Of a DNA stretch of 7,957 bases, positions 1 through 7,162 are shown piece after piece (the first letter of the stretch is position 1; each line of letters starts with the position of its first letter). The notes below the pieces were generated by a model. That model had not been told where the DNA came from, ran no database searches, and saw nothing but the letters and a program-made list of their open reading frames with translations. The stretch covers positions 1 through 7,957 of the forward strand of contig CAYIYN010000066.1 of NCBI GenBank assembly GCA_964367645.1, read 5' to 3'. A program made the translations under genes and the position numbers. The DNA comes from RGIG4097 sp964367645 (GTDB lineage Bacteria; Bacillota; Clostridia; Christensenellales; CAG-917).

Positions 1-92
1 ATACAACTGCCGTTTGATTGACCGCAGTAAGCACCCGTTTCAACAGAAACTTCTCTGCCGCCGATTGTTGTTGTGAAAGTTTTTCTTTCCAT
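1..92 (-). CDS. pnp: Polyribonucleotide nucleotidyltransferase (PNPase), N-terminal fragment cut by window edge
   Basis: Only the first 30 codons are inside the window; the gene runs off the left edge. The reading frame starts at ATG 92-90 and gives MERKTFTTTIGGREV, later GQSNGSC, which resembles the start of bacterial PNPase (a first beta strand, then a stretch leading into the 'QANGAV' region). The start is supported by a strong Shine-Dalgarno AGAAGGAG at 108-101 with an 8-nt spacer. PNPase is a phosphorolytic 3'-5' exoribonuclease, a trimer with two RNase PH-like domains plus KH and S1 domains, and part of the mRNA degradation machinery; none of its catalytic region is visible here. The position directly downstream of rpsO is the order conserved across many bacteria and strengthens the call. 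A terminator and a hairpin separate the two genes, so pnp may depend on read-through or on its own promoter. Confidence 0.85.
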   Translation of the reverse strand, partial: MERKTFTTTIGGREVSVETGAYCGQSNGSC

Positions 93-143
93 TAAATTTT
101 CTCCTTCTGGGAATTCCGTCATTCCCTAATTTATTTTATACGG

Positions 144-165
144 TTTAAGCACTTTCGCGCTTAAA
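144..165 (-). other. GNRA-loop hairpin in the pnp leader
   Basis: Read on the minus strand, arms TTTAAGCGC (165-157) and GTGCTTAAA (152-144) form a 9-bp stem closed by the tetraloop GAAA (156-153). One pair is G-U in the minus-strand RNA (158 with 151) but would be a C-A mismatch in plus-strand RNA, so the structure fits a transcript in the pnp direction. Its 5' arm uses the last three U residues of the upstream terminator's U-run, so the two structures abut. Inference: a stabilising or processing hairpin at the 5' end of the pnp leader, similar in position to the RNase III-cleaved pnp leader of enterobacteria, though not shown to be homologous. Confidence 0.5.
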
Positions 166-189
166 AAAACGGGCGAAAACAACGCCCGT
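163..189 (-). terminator. Rho-independent terminator after rpsO
   Basis: On the minus strand a GC-rich 7-bp stem, ACGGGCG (189-183) with CGCCCGT (175-169), closes a 7-nt loop (182-176) and is followed directly by six more U residues (168-163). The hairpin begins 6 nt after the rpsO TAA. An A-run just before the stem could pair with the U-run, so the element could also act on the plus strand, but nothing on that strand needs it. It probably ends most rpsO transcripts and limits read-through into pnp. Confidence 0.85.
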
Positions 190-195
190 GATTTT

Positions 196-459
196 TTATT
201 TTCTTAAATCGAGTGCCGCAATGAGTGTACGATAGCGCTCGATGTCCAGGTCCTTTAAGTATCCCAACATATTCTTTCTTTGTCCGACCATCATCAGCAG
301 ACCGCGACGGGAGTGGTGATCTTTTGCATGGCTTTTAAGATGCTCGGTCAGGTCGTTGATGCGCCGAGTGAGCAGAGCGATTTGCACTTCGGGAGAACCG
401 GTGTCACCCTCGCTGCGACCGAATTTTGCGATGATTGCTTGTTTTGTTTCCTTATCCAT
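196..459 (-). CDS. rpsO: 30S ribosomal protein S15
   Basis: This encodes an 87-residue S15, a normal length for the family (usually 88-89). S15 is a primary binder of 16S rRNA in the central domain (helices 20-22), nucleates assembly of the 30S platform and contributes to a bridge with the 50S subunit. Family signatures are clear: GDTGSPEVQIALLTRRI (about residues 18-34), LKSHAKDHHSRRGL (about 41-54) containing the RNA-binding His-Ser-Arg region, and GQRKNMLGYL near residues 59-68. The ATG at 459 is set by a near-perfect Shine-Dalgarno AGGAGGT at 472-466 with a 6-nt spacer. The gene has its own promoter (547-575) and a leader of about 80 nt, and is followed by a terminator and then pnp. S15 represses its own translation in several bacteria through different leader structures, so the leader here is a reasonable candidate for such control. 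Confidence 0.98.
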   Translation of the reverse strand: MDKETKQAIIAKFGRSEGDTGSPEVQIALLTRRINDLTEHLKSHAKDHHSRRGLLMMVGQRKNMLGYLKDLDIERYRTLIAALDLRK

Positions 460-540
460 TTTTTTACCTCCTGATGGACAGTTAATTCACTTGAAACAAA
501 GTGAGAATTTGGAGATTATCCTAACCTTGTAAAAAGTACT
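460..540 (-). promoter_or_regulatory. rpsO 5' leader, possible SD-sequestering autoregulatory structure
   Basis: The untranslated leader between the predicted start of transcription (about 540) and the rpsO ATG contains a local hairpin: UCACUU (504-499) pairs with AAGUGA (492-487) across a 6-nt loop, and AAU (509-507) pairs with AUU (486-484) after a 2-nt bulge. In addition AUCUCC (516-511) can pair over six positions (one G-U) with GGAGGU (471-466), the core of the Shine-Dalgarno. That helix would enclose the hairpin and hide the ribosome-binding site. The pairings are seen in the sequence; the regulatory role, with S15 as the likely ligand, is inferred from how S15 controls itself in other bacteria. 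No folding energies were computed. Confidence 0.4.
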
Positions 541-546
541 TTGTAG

Positions 547-575
547 ATAGTATCACAAAAAAAAGCCAAAGTAAA
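547..575 (-). promoter_or_regulatory. Sigma-A-type promoter for rpsO
   Basis: On the minus strand a -35 box TTTACT (575-570) and a -10 box TACTAT (552-547) are separated by exactly 17 nt. A TG dinucleotide at 555-554, one base before the -10, makes it an extended -10 promoter. Each hexamer matches the vegetative consensus at four of six bases. Transcription would begin near 540. The site lies in the 210-nt gap after hemZ, so rpsO has a promoter independent of the hemZ operon. Confidence 0.7.
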
Positions 576-669
576 CCGAATTTGCGCGCGTATGAGGAAT
601 TATTTTACATTTTTGCGCATTCAACAGGCTTTAATTTGCATTTTTAACGTTTGCCAAACCTATTAGAAT

Positions 670-2061
670 TCAAATGCTCCAAAACATTTTTTGGCGCGCT
701 ATGACTTCGTCAAAACGCTTGACGTATTCCGAAGGTTCTTTAAAATTGGCGTTGCGCTCAATCAAATTTGTGGATTCAGTCCATTTTTTTGAGATTGCCG
801 CCGCGCCTGCTGCAAGTATGGAAGTATCTTCTTCCATTATATCCACGTTGTATATGCAAACTTTGCCTTCTTTTGCATACCCCACGTTTTCCAAATTTCC
901 ACCCGTGTATTTTTGACGGTACATATAGTAAGGCGAATATCCCGACGCAGTCAGTTTATCAAAAGCGTAGTCCACCATTGACGCCCCAATCTCGTGAGAT
1001 GTGTGACGGTATCCTTCGGTTTTAAGTTCGGAACCCTTTTTTAGATAGAGCGTATGTACGGTTATGTTGTCGGGAGAAAGCGAAACCGCAGTGTCCAAGG
1101 AATACTTGAAATCGTCAATACTTTCGTTTGGCAGCATTGCAATCAAATCCATATTGACGTCGAACAACTTTTTTGCACGCGCATACGCTTTTTTCACTTC
1201 GTCAACGGTGTGTTTGCGCCCTATAAGTTTCAATGTTTTATCGTTGAACGTTTGCGGATTTACGGAAATTCTGTTCACCCCGTAGGATTTTAACATTCGC
1301 AAAACCGACAAAGACATAGTATCCGGTCGCCCTGCCTCTACGGTGTATTCGTCTGCAGTGAAATCCTTCAAGGAAATCAATATCCTTTCAAGCAAATCGG
1401 TTGGCAAAGAGGTGGGTGTCCCTCCCCCGACGTAAATTGCACGCAAGGAGATTTTATGGATTCTAACAATGTCTTTTATAAGTTCGAGTTCTTGTAGAAG
1501 ACAATCCACATAAGGCTCTACCAGTTTTTTTTGTTTATCGATAGGTACTGACACAAAACTGCAATAGGAACAGAGAGTGGGACAAAACGGTATGAAAACA
1601 AAAAGGTCGTACCCCCCATCGCGATTGCGGTAAGGCTGCTGAGTTTTCACTGTGCTATCAATAAGTTTCACTTTTTTTTCGGACACAGAAAACTCCCCGC
1701 TAAACTTTTCATAAGCCTGCTCGCCAAGTCCGAAATAAAGTTTTGTCGGGCGAATGCCCGTAAGACAGCCATATGGCAAACTAACGCCTGTCAAAAACAC
1801 TATCGTTGAGTAAATTGCCTCTTTTAGATAACGCTTTTCCAGCCTTTTTACCGCCATATCGTCTGAGGATTCAAATGAATAACGACAAGTTTTTTTGAAT
1901 CCATCCAATTTGTCGGAAGACAGGTTCACCTTGAAAAGCCCGTTTAAATTTTCATATTCTACAAAAAGCGAAAAATCGTCATTAACGCGCTGCTCGAAAG
2001 CGCGGATAAGTTCCATAAGATCGTTTGTATATTTGTCGTCGCTGCAAGAAAATTTAATCAT
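670..2061 (-). CDS. hemZ: HemZ-type radical SAM coproporphyrinogen III dehydrogenase
   Basis: A 463-residue protein of the oxygen-independent coproporphyrinogen oxidase family (HemN/HemW/HemZ). The radical SAM core begins at about 152 with FVFIPFCPTLCSYCSF; Cys160, Cys164 and Cys167 form the CxxxCxxC motif that binds the 4Fe-4S cluster. VGGGTPT at 211-217 is the SAM-contacting glycine motif, and EAGRPDT (242-248) and RISVNPQTF (264-272) follow as in the family. The N-terminal region with TGIRPTKL (101-108) and the late YRQKYTGGNLENVGYA segment (about 381-396) point to HemZ rather than HemN or HemW. The expected reaction is SAM-dependent oxidative decarboxylation or dehydrogenation of coproporphyrinogen III in the cytosol; the exact reaction of HemZ is less settled than that of HemN, and no other haem gene is visible here. 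The ATG overlaps the stop of the upstream MBL gene (ATGA, 2061-2058) with no Shine-Dalgarno, implying translational coupling. No clear terminator follows. Confidence 0.88.
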   Translation of the reverse strand: MIKFSCSDDKYTNDLMELIRAFEQRVNDDFSLFVEYENLNGLFKVNLSSDKLDGFKKTCRYSFESSDDMAVKRLEKRYLKEAIYSTIVFLTGVSLPYGCLTGIRPTKLYFGLGEQAYEKFSGEFSVSEKKVKLIDSTVKTQQPYRNRDGGYDLFVFIPFCPTLCSYCSFVSVPIDKQKKLVEPYVDCLLQELELIKDIVRIHKISLRAIYVGGGTPTSLPTDLLERILISLKDFTADEYTVEAGRPDTMSLSVLRMLKSYGVNRISVNPQTFNDKTLKLIGRKHTVDEVKKAYARAKKLFDVNMDLIAMLPNESIDDFKYSLDTAVSLSPDNITVHTLYLKKGSELKTEGYRHTSHEIGASMVDYAFDKLTASGYSPYYMYRQKYTGGNLENVGYAKEGKVCIYNVDIMEEDTSILAAGAAAISKKWTESTNLIERNANFKEPSEYVKRFDEVIARQKMFWSI

Positions 2062-2675
2062 CGGTCAAAAAGAATGGGGTTGTGCTTTTTCTCATATGCC
2101 AACGTCGTGCTTTCACCGTGTCCCGGATAGAGAACGTAGTCCCCTTTAAGAGCAAAAAGTTTGCCCTCAATCGATGATATCAAAGCGGAAAAATCCCCCG
2201 TTGGGAAGTCGGTCCTGCCGTAACTTTGTTCAAATATGGTGTCGCCTGTAAAGATACGGTCTTTAAGTTTGTAACAAATCCCGCCCGCAGTATGCCCGGG
2301 AGTGCACAAAACCGCAATTCTAAACGAGCCGATTTCAATTTCATCGCCATCGTTAAGCAAAACGTCGGGCGTAAATTTTTCAAGCGTGCCGCCAAGCGCG
2401 AAAGCCAAATTTTTGTAGGAATTTATAAGTTCGGCATCAACTTTTGATATATAAATCTTTGCGGCACTGAGTTGTTTCAATTTGGCAACTCCACCGATGT
2501 GGTCGAAATGTGCGTGTGTAATTAATATCGCATCAAGCGTTAAACCTCTGTTTGTTATATCTGAAAATATATCTTCGGCATCCGCTCCGCAGTCAACGAC
2601 AAAGGCGTGGCTGCCGTCGTCAACCGTATAGCAGTTGGTTTCAAGGCTCGTCACTTTTTTTATAGTTACGTTCAT
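2058..2675 (-). CDS. MBL-fold metallo-hydrolase, glyoxalase II-like
   Basis: A 205-residue single-domain protein of the metallo-beta-lactamase superfamily, close in size and motifs to the short glyoxalase II-like (YcbL/GloB-type) hydrolases. Metal ligands are all present in order: His54, His56, Asp58 and His59 in THAHFDH; His128 in TPGHT; bridging Asp145 in GDT; His186 in YPGHGE. The GRTDFPTGD segment (153-161) is also typical of this subfamily. It probably hydrolyses a thioester or related small metabolite in the cytosol using two metal ions, but the substrate cannot be told from sequence, and a hydroxyacylglutathione hydrolase label would be too specific for a clostridial-type organism. The ATG overlaps the relA stop by 4 nt (2675-2672), and a Shine-Dalgarno GAGGT sits at 2686-2682 inside the relA end. 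An MBL gene of this kind between relA and hemZ is typical of clostridial genomes. Confidence 0.9.
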   Translation of the reverse strand: MNVTIKKVTSLETNCYTVDDGSHAFVVDCGADAEDIFSDITNRGLTLDAILITHAHFDHIGGVAKLKQLSAAKIYISKVDAELINSYKNLAFALGGTLEKFTPDVLLNDGDEIEIGSFRIAVLCTPGHTAGGICYKLKDRIFTGDTIFEQSYGRTDFPTGDFSALISSIEGKLFALKGDYVLYPGHGESTTLAYEKKHNPILFDR

Positions 2676-4807
2676 CTGCGAACCTCTATTATGCCGTCGA
2701 TAGTTTTCAGTTTTCGCACCAAATCGTCAATCTGGCTTGCGGATTTAATAAGAACGGAGATGCTCATTTCAGCCAAATGTTCTTTTGGATCAATTTTGAC
2801 GTTTGCAGCCGTAATAGCAATTTTTGCCGCGGCGATATAGGCTGTGACTTGAGCAAGCAGTCCGCCCTTGTTTTCTGAAATAATCACGATAGTAACGCCG
2901 TATTCTTCGGTGCTGCCACCGTCCCAAGATGCATCGATAAGTCGTTCAGGCTCCATACTTTTGACATTTGGACAGTCTTTTCTGTGTATGGATACGCCTC
3001 TTCCGCGAGATACGTAGCCAACAATCGAATCCCCCGGCACGGGGGTGCAACAATGCGCCATTCTGACGGTAAAATCTGCATTTCCGTTGATAAGAACACC
3101 GCCGCCGCCTCTTTTGCCTTGGAATTTATCCTCCGCTACAGGCACCTCGATTGTTTCAATAGGATTTTGCTTTCTATACGAATCGATAAGTTTTACGATA
3201 ACTTGATTTGTTGTCAAACCGCCGAAGCCTACGTTTGCATACATGTCTTCCTCGTTGCCTATCGACATTTTTTGCAAAATCGGCATAAGATCGGCGACAC
3301 TCAGCAGTTCCGTCAAACTATACCCTCTGCGTTTTGCGTCGCGCTCTAACATATCCTTGCCGCGCAAGACGTTTTCTTCGCGCTGTTCTTTTTTGAAAAA
3401 GGTACGTATGCGCGAGCGGGCGGAAGCCGTTCTCACAAACTTCAACCAATCCAAACTCGGCCCTTTTGAGGCTTTTGACGTCAAAATTTCCACTATGTCG
3501 CCCATATGCAATTTGGTTGACAAAGGTACGATTTTTTTGTTTATTTTTGCGCCTACGCAATGATTTCCGATGGCGGAGTGAATTTTATATGCCAAATCCA
3601 CGGCGGTTGAACCAACCGGCAAATCAAAAACGTCGCCTTTCGGTGTAAAGACAAACACCTCGTCGTCAAAGACGTTGATTTTGATGGCGTCCATAAATTC
3701 CGCCGCGCCGCTGACGTCTTTTTCGGCGTCCATGACTTCTCTTAACCACCTGACTTTGTTGTCGAGGTCTGTTTCAACGCCAGTGGTGCCTTCTTTATAC
3801 TTCCAATGCGCCGCAACGCCGTATTCGGCAATTTTGTGCATTTCGTAGGTACGTATTTGTATTTCAAACGTTTCGCCAAACTGCGAAATGACCGTTGTAT
3901 GAAGCGATTGATAATTGTTGGCTTTGGGGACTGCAATATAGTCTTTAAATCTGCCCGGTATCGGTTTCCACATCGTATGGATTTCACCCAGCATCGTATA
4001 GCAGTCTTTTACGGTTTCGACGATAATTCTAACCGCCTGAAGATCGTAAATCTGGTCTATATCAATGCCCAGTTGTTTCATCTTTTTGTAAACCGAATAG
4101 AAATGTTTCGGGCGTCCGTTCACTTCGCCGCCGATTTCCAACTCTGCCATTTTATTGCGTATTTCATCGCAGATTTTGTTCAAAAAAACCTGCCTTTCGC
4201 TGCGTTTTTTGGCAATGCTTTCGGCGATGTATTTATACTCCTCGGGATACAGATACATCATGGCTAGGTCTTCTAATTCGCATTTGAAGAAAGAAATACC
4301 CAGTCTGCCGGCAAGAGGAGCGTAAATCTCAAGCGTTTCTTTTGAAATATATTCTTGCTTTTCCTTTGGAAGATATTTAAGTGAACGCATATTGTGCAGT
4401 CTGTCTGCAAGTTTGATGATGATAACGCGCAAGTCTTTCGCAAGAGCGATAAACAGCTTTCTGAAGTTCTCCGCCTGCGCCTCTTCACGGTTGTTAAACT
4501 GCAGTTTATCGAGTTTTGTAACGCCTTCTACAAGTTCAAAAATTTCCGTGCCGAACTGCTCGGTAAGTTGCTCGGGAGTAACCGAAGTGTCCTCCAAAAC
4601 GTCATGCAAAAATGCGGCGATAACCGTTGACGAGTCAAAGCCGAAATCTGCAAGTATCTCAACAACCGCGCAAGGATGAATAAAATAGTCCTCTCCTGAA
4701 CTGCGTTTTTGACCTTTATGAGCCTCCAGCGCAAATTCATAGGCTTTTTTTATCTCGGCGTAGTGATCGGGATACGCTTTTCTTAGTTGTACGAGCAAAT
4801 TATCCAT
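2672..4807 (-). CDS. relA: Bifunctional (p)ppGpp synthetase/hydrolase (long RSH, Rel type)
   Basis: A full-length 711-residue Rel protein that makes (p)ppGpp from GTP/GDP and ATP on starved ribosomes and also hydrolyses it. The hydrolase HD domain is intact: His44, His68-Asp69, Glu72-Asp73 (HDVLED) and Asp135/Asn139 in ADRLHNM. The synthetase domain has YDLQAVR (254-260), RFKD (286-289, the charge signature of bifunctional Rel rather than RFKD-lacking synthetase-only RelA), YQSLHT (299-304) and EIQIRT (315-320). Next come a TGS domain (about 377-442), a helical region, a zinc-finger/conserved-cysteine region with HCC at 585-587 and Cys612, and a C-terminal ACT domain (about 636-711). Both catalytic activities therefore look functional. 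The start codon lies 1 nt after the recJ stop with no recognisable Shine-Dalgarno, suggesting reinitiation from recJ translation; the 3' end overlaps the MBL gene by 4 nt. The genes that often flank relA in Firmicutes, apt and dtd, are absent here. Confidence 0.97.
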   Translation of the reverse strand: MDNLLVQLRKAYPDHYAEIKKAYEFALEAHKGQKRSSGEDYFIHPCAVVEILADFGFDSSTVIAAFLHDVLEDTSVTPEQLTEQFGTEIFELVEGVTKLDKLQFNNREEAQAENFRKLFIALAKDLRVIIIKLADRLHNMRSLKYLPKEKQEYISKETLEIYAPLAGRLGISFFKCELEDLAMMYLYPEEYKYIAESIAKKRSERQVFLNKICDEIRNKMAELEIGGEVNGRPKHFYSVYKKMKQLGIDIDQIYDLQAVRIIVETVKDCYTMLGEIHTMWKPIPGRFKDYIAVPKANNYQSLHTTVISQFGETFEIQIRTYEMHKIAEYGVAAHWKYKEGTTGVETDLDNKVRWLREVMDAEKDVSGAAEFMDAIKINVFDDEVFVFTPKGDVFDLPVGSTAVDLAYKIHSAIGNHCVGAKINKKIVPLSTKLHMGDIVEILTSKASKGPSLDWLKFVRTASARSRIRTFFKKEQREENVLRGKDMLERDAKRRGYSLTELLSVADLMPILQKMSIGNEEDMYANVGFGGLTTNQVIVKLIDSYRKQNPIETIEVPVAEDKFQGKRGGGGVLINGNADFTVRMAHCCTPVPGDSIVGYVSRGRGVSIHRKDCPNVKSMEPERLIDASWDGGSTEEYGVTIVIISENKGGLLAQVTAYIAAAKIAITAANVKIDPKEHLAEMSISVLIKSASQIDDLVRKLKTIDGIIEVRR

Positions 4808-4808
4808 A

Positions 4809-7085
4809 TCAATGTTTTAGATTTCTGTATGTCACCGAATTGTTTAAGTCGGTTTTTTGGCTGCTTACAAACACTATCCCTCTGTCCGAAAGCGTCACCA
4901 AGTTAAGTTCGTTAAAAACCTGCCAAATGACGATATAGTCTTTCAAACTGATTTTTATATCGCTGGCTACTGCGCGGTAGAGCCTTTTTGCAGCGGACAT
5001 TTTCTCGCGCCTAGCGGCAATTTTTTTTAACGAAATAAACATTTCTCGGAACTGTGAATCGGGGATATATGTTTCTTTTTTTGAACAATCTCCCAGAAGG
5101 AAGCAATTTTTGACTTGTGACGCTATATGCTTTTTATATCCTTCCGAGAGTGGCCTTCCTGCTATTATCACGTTGCGGTAAAAGGAAAAGTCAAACTCGG
5201 GCGCGGGCAAAATCAGCGTGCAGTTTTCGGGATTCAGGCAGCGCGGAGTTGCCACAAGCACAGGCAATGAGGCAATTTTCGCACTGTTGTTTTGCAGTGT
5301 TTCATATTCCGATTGAGAAAAACAGACGAAGACGGTGCCGAATGGTTTTTCAAGCAACTTTTCCGCTTCCGAAATGCTTGTGTACGCCAAATCTGCCACT
5401 CCCTCGTGAGAAAGGTGGTGCGCGCTCAAAATTATTTCGTCCGTCGGAGTAACTATGACCGTTTCGGACTGAAAAGTTTTGACCACGGCTTGCGCATACT
5501 GTCTGTTTTGAAATTCGTTGACGCCCAAAGAGCACTCAATAAGCGTCCGTCCACTCGTCGCGGCAACGCAGTAGCGGAACTTTGAAAATGCAACGATTTC
5601 CATTGAATCAAGCGAACATTTGACGTGGTTTGTAAAGCCTATCTGCTCAAAATCAAGCCCATTTGCGCGGATGAGAAAATTTGGCATCGGGTTGCCGTAA
5701 CCCGTCGGCTCCAAAAATTGCAACTCTTTTGCAAAAGATAGCAAATCTGAATTTGTGTCAAGTTCCATCTCATATTCAATTTTTGGCAAAAACTCATTAA
5801 AATCGTGAGTTTGAAGCAACTCAGCGTTGATTTTTGCTGCAAATTCGTCAAATTTTTCTTCGCTTATCGTAATGCCCGCTGCCTGCGAATGTCCTCCAAA
5901 ACTTTCAAACATATCGCTGAATTTGGAGAGCAGTTCAAAAATGTTGACCGCCTTAATCGAGCGTGCCGAACCTTTGCATAGTCCATCTCCGTTTTTGGCA
6001 AAAAGGATTGCGGGACATTTAAATTCGTCTGTAAGTTTTGCCGCTGCTATCCCCAAAACACCCGCTTCCCAACCTTTTTTTGCAAGCACTATTATACGTG
6101 TTTTGTCAAAATCTACGGCTTTAAGCATTGCTTTGGCTTCGCCGACAACCTGCTCGCAAGTTATTTGTCTTTTTACATTGTCCCGATCAAGTTCTTCACA
6201 CAAGGAGCGCAACAAAAAAATGTCGTTTTCCAAATACAACTCAACCGCTTTCATCGCCGTACTCATTCTGCCGGCGGCGTTTATGCGCGGCGCAAGTTTG
6301 AACATAACGTCCTGCGCGGTAAGCTTATCGGTGTGCAGTAGTTCCTTTATGCCCTTTCTTGGGTTTGAAACGATTTGCTTCAGCCCGTAATATGCAATTA
6401 TTCGGTTATCTTTGAGCAAGGGTACAACGTCTGCTATGGTGGATACAGCCGCTATATCCAAATACTTTTCCATTTCGTTACGTCCGCCGAGGGCTTCCAC
6501 CAGTTTGAGCGCGACTCCCGCTCCGCAAAAGTCATAAAAGCCCTGCTTTTTCACCTTTGGGTCAACTATTATGCAATCGGGAAGCACATCTTGAGGTTCA
6601 TGGTGGTCGGTAACAATGACATCGATACCTTCACTTTTCAAAAAATCAACTTCTTTTACCGCAGTTATGCCGCAATCTACGGTGATGATAAGTGACGGAC
6701 GACGCTGTTTTAAAATGTTTTTTAACCCATCTGCTTTCATTCCGTAGCCGTCGGTGTTGCGGTTTGGAATAAAATACGCCAAATCTAATTTGTCACGTAA
6801 ATATAGCGTCAAAATGGAAACCGCGCCGATACCGTCGCAGTCGTAATCGCCGAATATGAGCACCTTTTCTTTGTTTTTTATCGCCAATTTGACCCTATCT
6901 GCCGCCTCTTTCATTCCGTCAATGTCGTATGGTGCGCACATATCGTCCAGCGAGGGATGCAAAAAGGATGGGATGTCGTCAAGAGAGTGACCGCGTTGAA
7001 GCAAAAGGCGCAAAAAATTATCGGAAATTTTTTGTTTCCGAGCAAATTCTCTTTCCTCTTGTGTCAACACAATTGCGTCTGTCAT
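4809..7085 (-). CDS. recJ: Single-stranded-DNA-specific exonuclease RecJ
   Basis: A 758-residue RecJ, a 5'-3' single-strand DNA exonuclease acting in RecFOR recombination, base-excision and mismatch repair. The DHH catalytic domain shows motif I DYDCDG (80-85), DCGI (137-140), motif III TDHHEP (159-164), CGAGVALKL (187-195), IADVVPL (217-223) and RINAAGRM (267-274). The DHHA1 region follows with GWEAGVLGIAAAKL (338-351), GSARS (372-376) and GGHSQAAG (397-404), then an OB-fold-like part containing EPTGYGNPMP (459-468). About 210 residues after residue 545 form a C-terminal extension like that of longer Firmicutes RecJ proteins and carry no catalytic motif I recognise. Motif I has Cys83 at a variable position, where Val or Ala is common; the metal-binding aspartates are intact. 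The ATG at 7085 is preceded by AAAGGA (7096-7091) with a 5-nt spacer. It leads the coupled recJ-relA-MBL-hemZ cluster. Confidence 0.96.
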   Translation of the reverse strand: MTDAIVLTQEEREFARKQKISDNFLRLLLQRGHSLDDIPSFLHPSLDDMCAPYDIDGMKEAADRVKLAIKNKEKVLIFGDYDCDGIGAVSILTLYLRDKLDLAYFIPNRNTDGYGMKADGLKNILKQRRPSLIITVDCGITAVKEVDFLKSEGIDVIVTDHHEPQDVLPDCIIVDPKVKKQGFYDFCGAGVALKLVEALGGRNEMEKYLDIAAVSTIADVVPLLKDNRIIAYYGLKQIVSNPRKGIKELLHTDKLTAQDVMFKLAPRINAAGRMSTAMKAVELYLENDIFLLRSLCEELDRDNVKRQITCEQVVGEAKAMLKAVDFDKTRIIVLAKKGWEAGVLGIAAAKLTDEFKCPAILFAKNGDGLCKGSARSIKAVNIFELLSKFSDMFESFGGHSQAAGITISEEKFDEFAAKINAELLQTHDFNEFLPKIEYEMELDTNSDLLSFAKELQFLEPTGYGNPMPNFLIRANGLDFEQIGFTNHVKCSLDSMEIVAFSKFRYCVAATSGRTLIECSLGVNEFQNRQYAQAVVKTFQSETVIVTPTDEIILSAHHLSHEGVADLAYTSISEAEKLLEKPFGTVFVCFSQSEYETLQNNSAKIASLPVLVATPRCLNPENCTLILPAPEFDFSFYRNVIIAGRPLSEGYKKHIASQVKNCFLLGDCSKKETYIPDSQFREMFISLKKIAARREKMSAAKRLYRAVASDIKISLKDYIVIWQVFNELNLVTLSDRGIVFVSSQKTDLNNSVTYRNLKH

Positions 7086-7122
7086 GGCGTTCCTTTTGGC
7101 AAATTATCTGTTTTTGATTAAA

Positions 7123-7149
7123 CTGCCCCCGTAATTATTACGGAGGCAG
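7123..7149 (-). terminator. Strong hairpin between secF and recJ, weak terminator or processing site
   Basis: In minus-strand RNA a 12-bp stem forms between 7149-7138 (CUGCCUCCGUAA) and 7134-7123 (UUACGGGGGCAG), with a 3-nt loop at 7137-7135. The pair between 7144 and 7128 is U-G in this direction but a C-A mismatch in plus-strand RNA, so the element fits minus-strand transcripts. Only a poor U-run follows (UUUAAUC), so termination is probably partial; it may instead protect or separate the secF and recJ messages. No convincing promoter for recJ was seen in the rest of the gap. Confidence 0.5.
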
Positions 7150-7162
7150 CAATATTTTTGAG

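Noticed and set aside
129..140. TATAAAAT as a -10 box for a separate pnp promoter
   Set aside because: No acceptable -35 box occurs 16-18 nt upstream, where the sequence is the GNRA hairpin. It remains possible but cannot be called.
280..474. 64-codon plus-strand frame opposite rpsO
   Set aside because: rpsO is unmistakable with its own promoter and SD; the antisense frame includes the reverse of the rpsO SD and has no support.
600..669. Terminator for the hemZ operon downstream of hemZ
   Set aside because: Only a 4-bp stem (GTTT/AAAC around 649-659) without a U-run, and a GCGC pairing with a very large loop, were found. Neither is a credible intrinsic terminator, and no small gene fits in the gap.
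3806..4267. 153-codon open frame on the plus strand inside relA
   Set aside because: It is a shadow of the relA synthetase region; its predicted protein has no recognisable motif and the relA frame explains the codon constraint.
5827..6390. 187-codon open frame on the plus strand inside recJ
   Set aside because: It is antisense to well-conserved RecJ motifs, its translation resembles no family and is serine-rich low-quality sequence, and no ribosome-binding site or promoter supports it.
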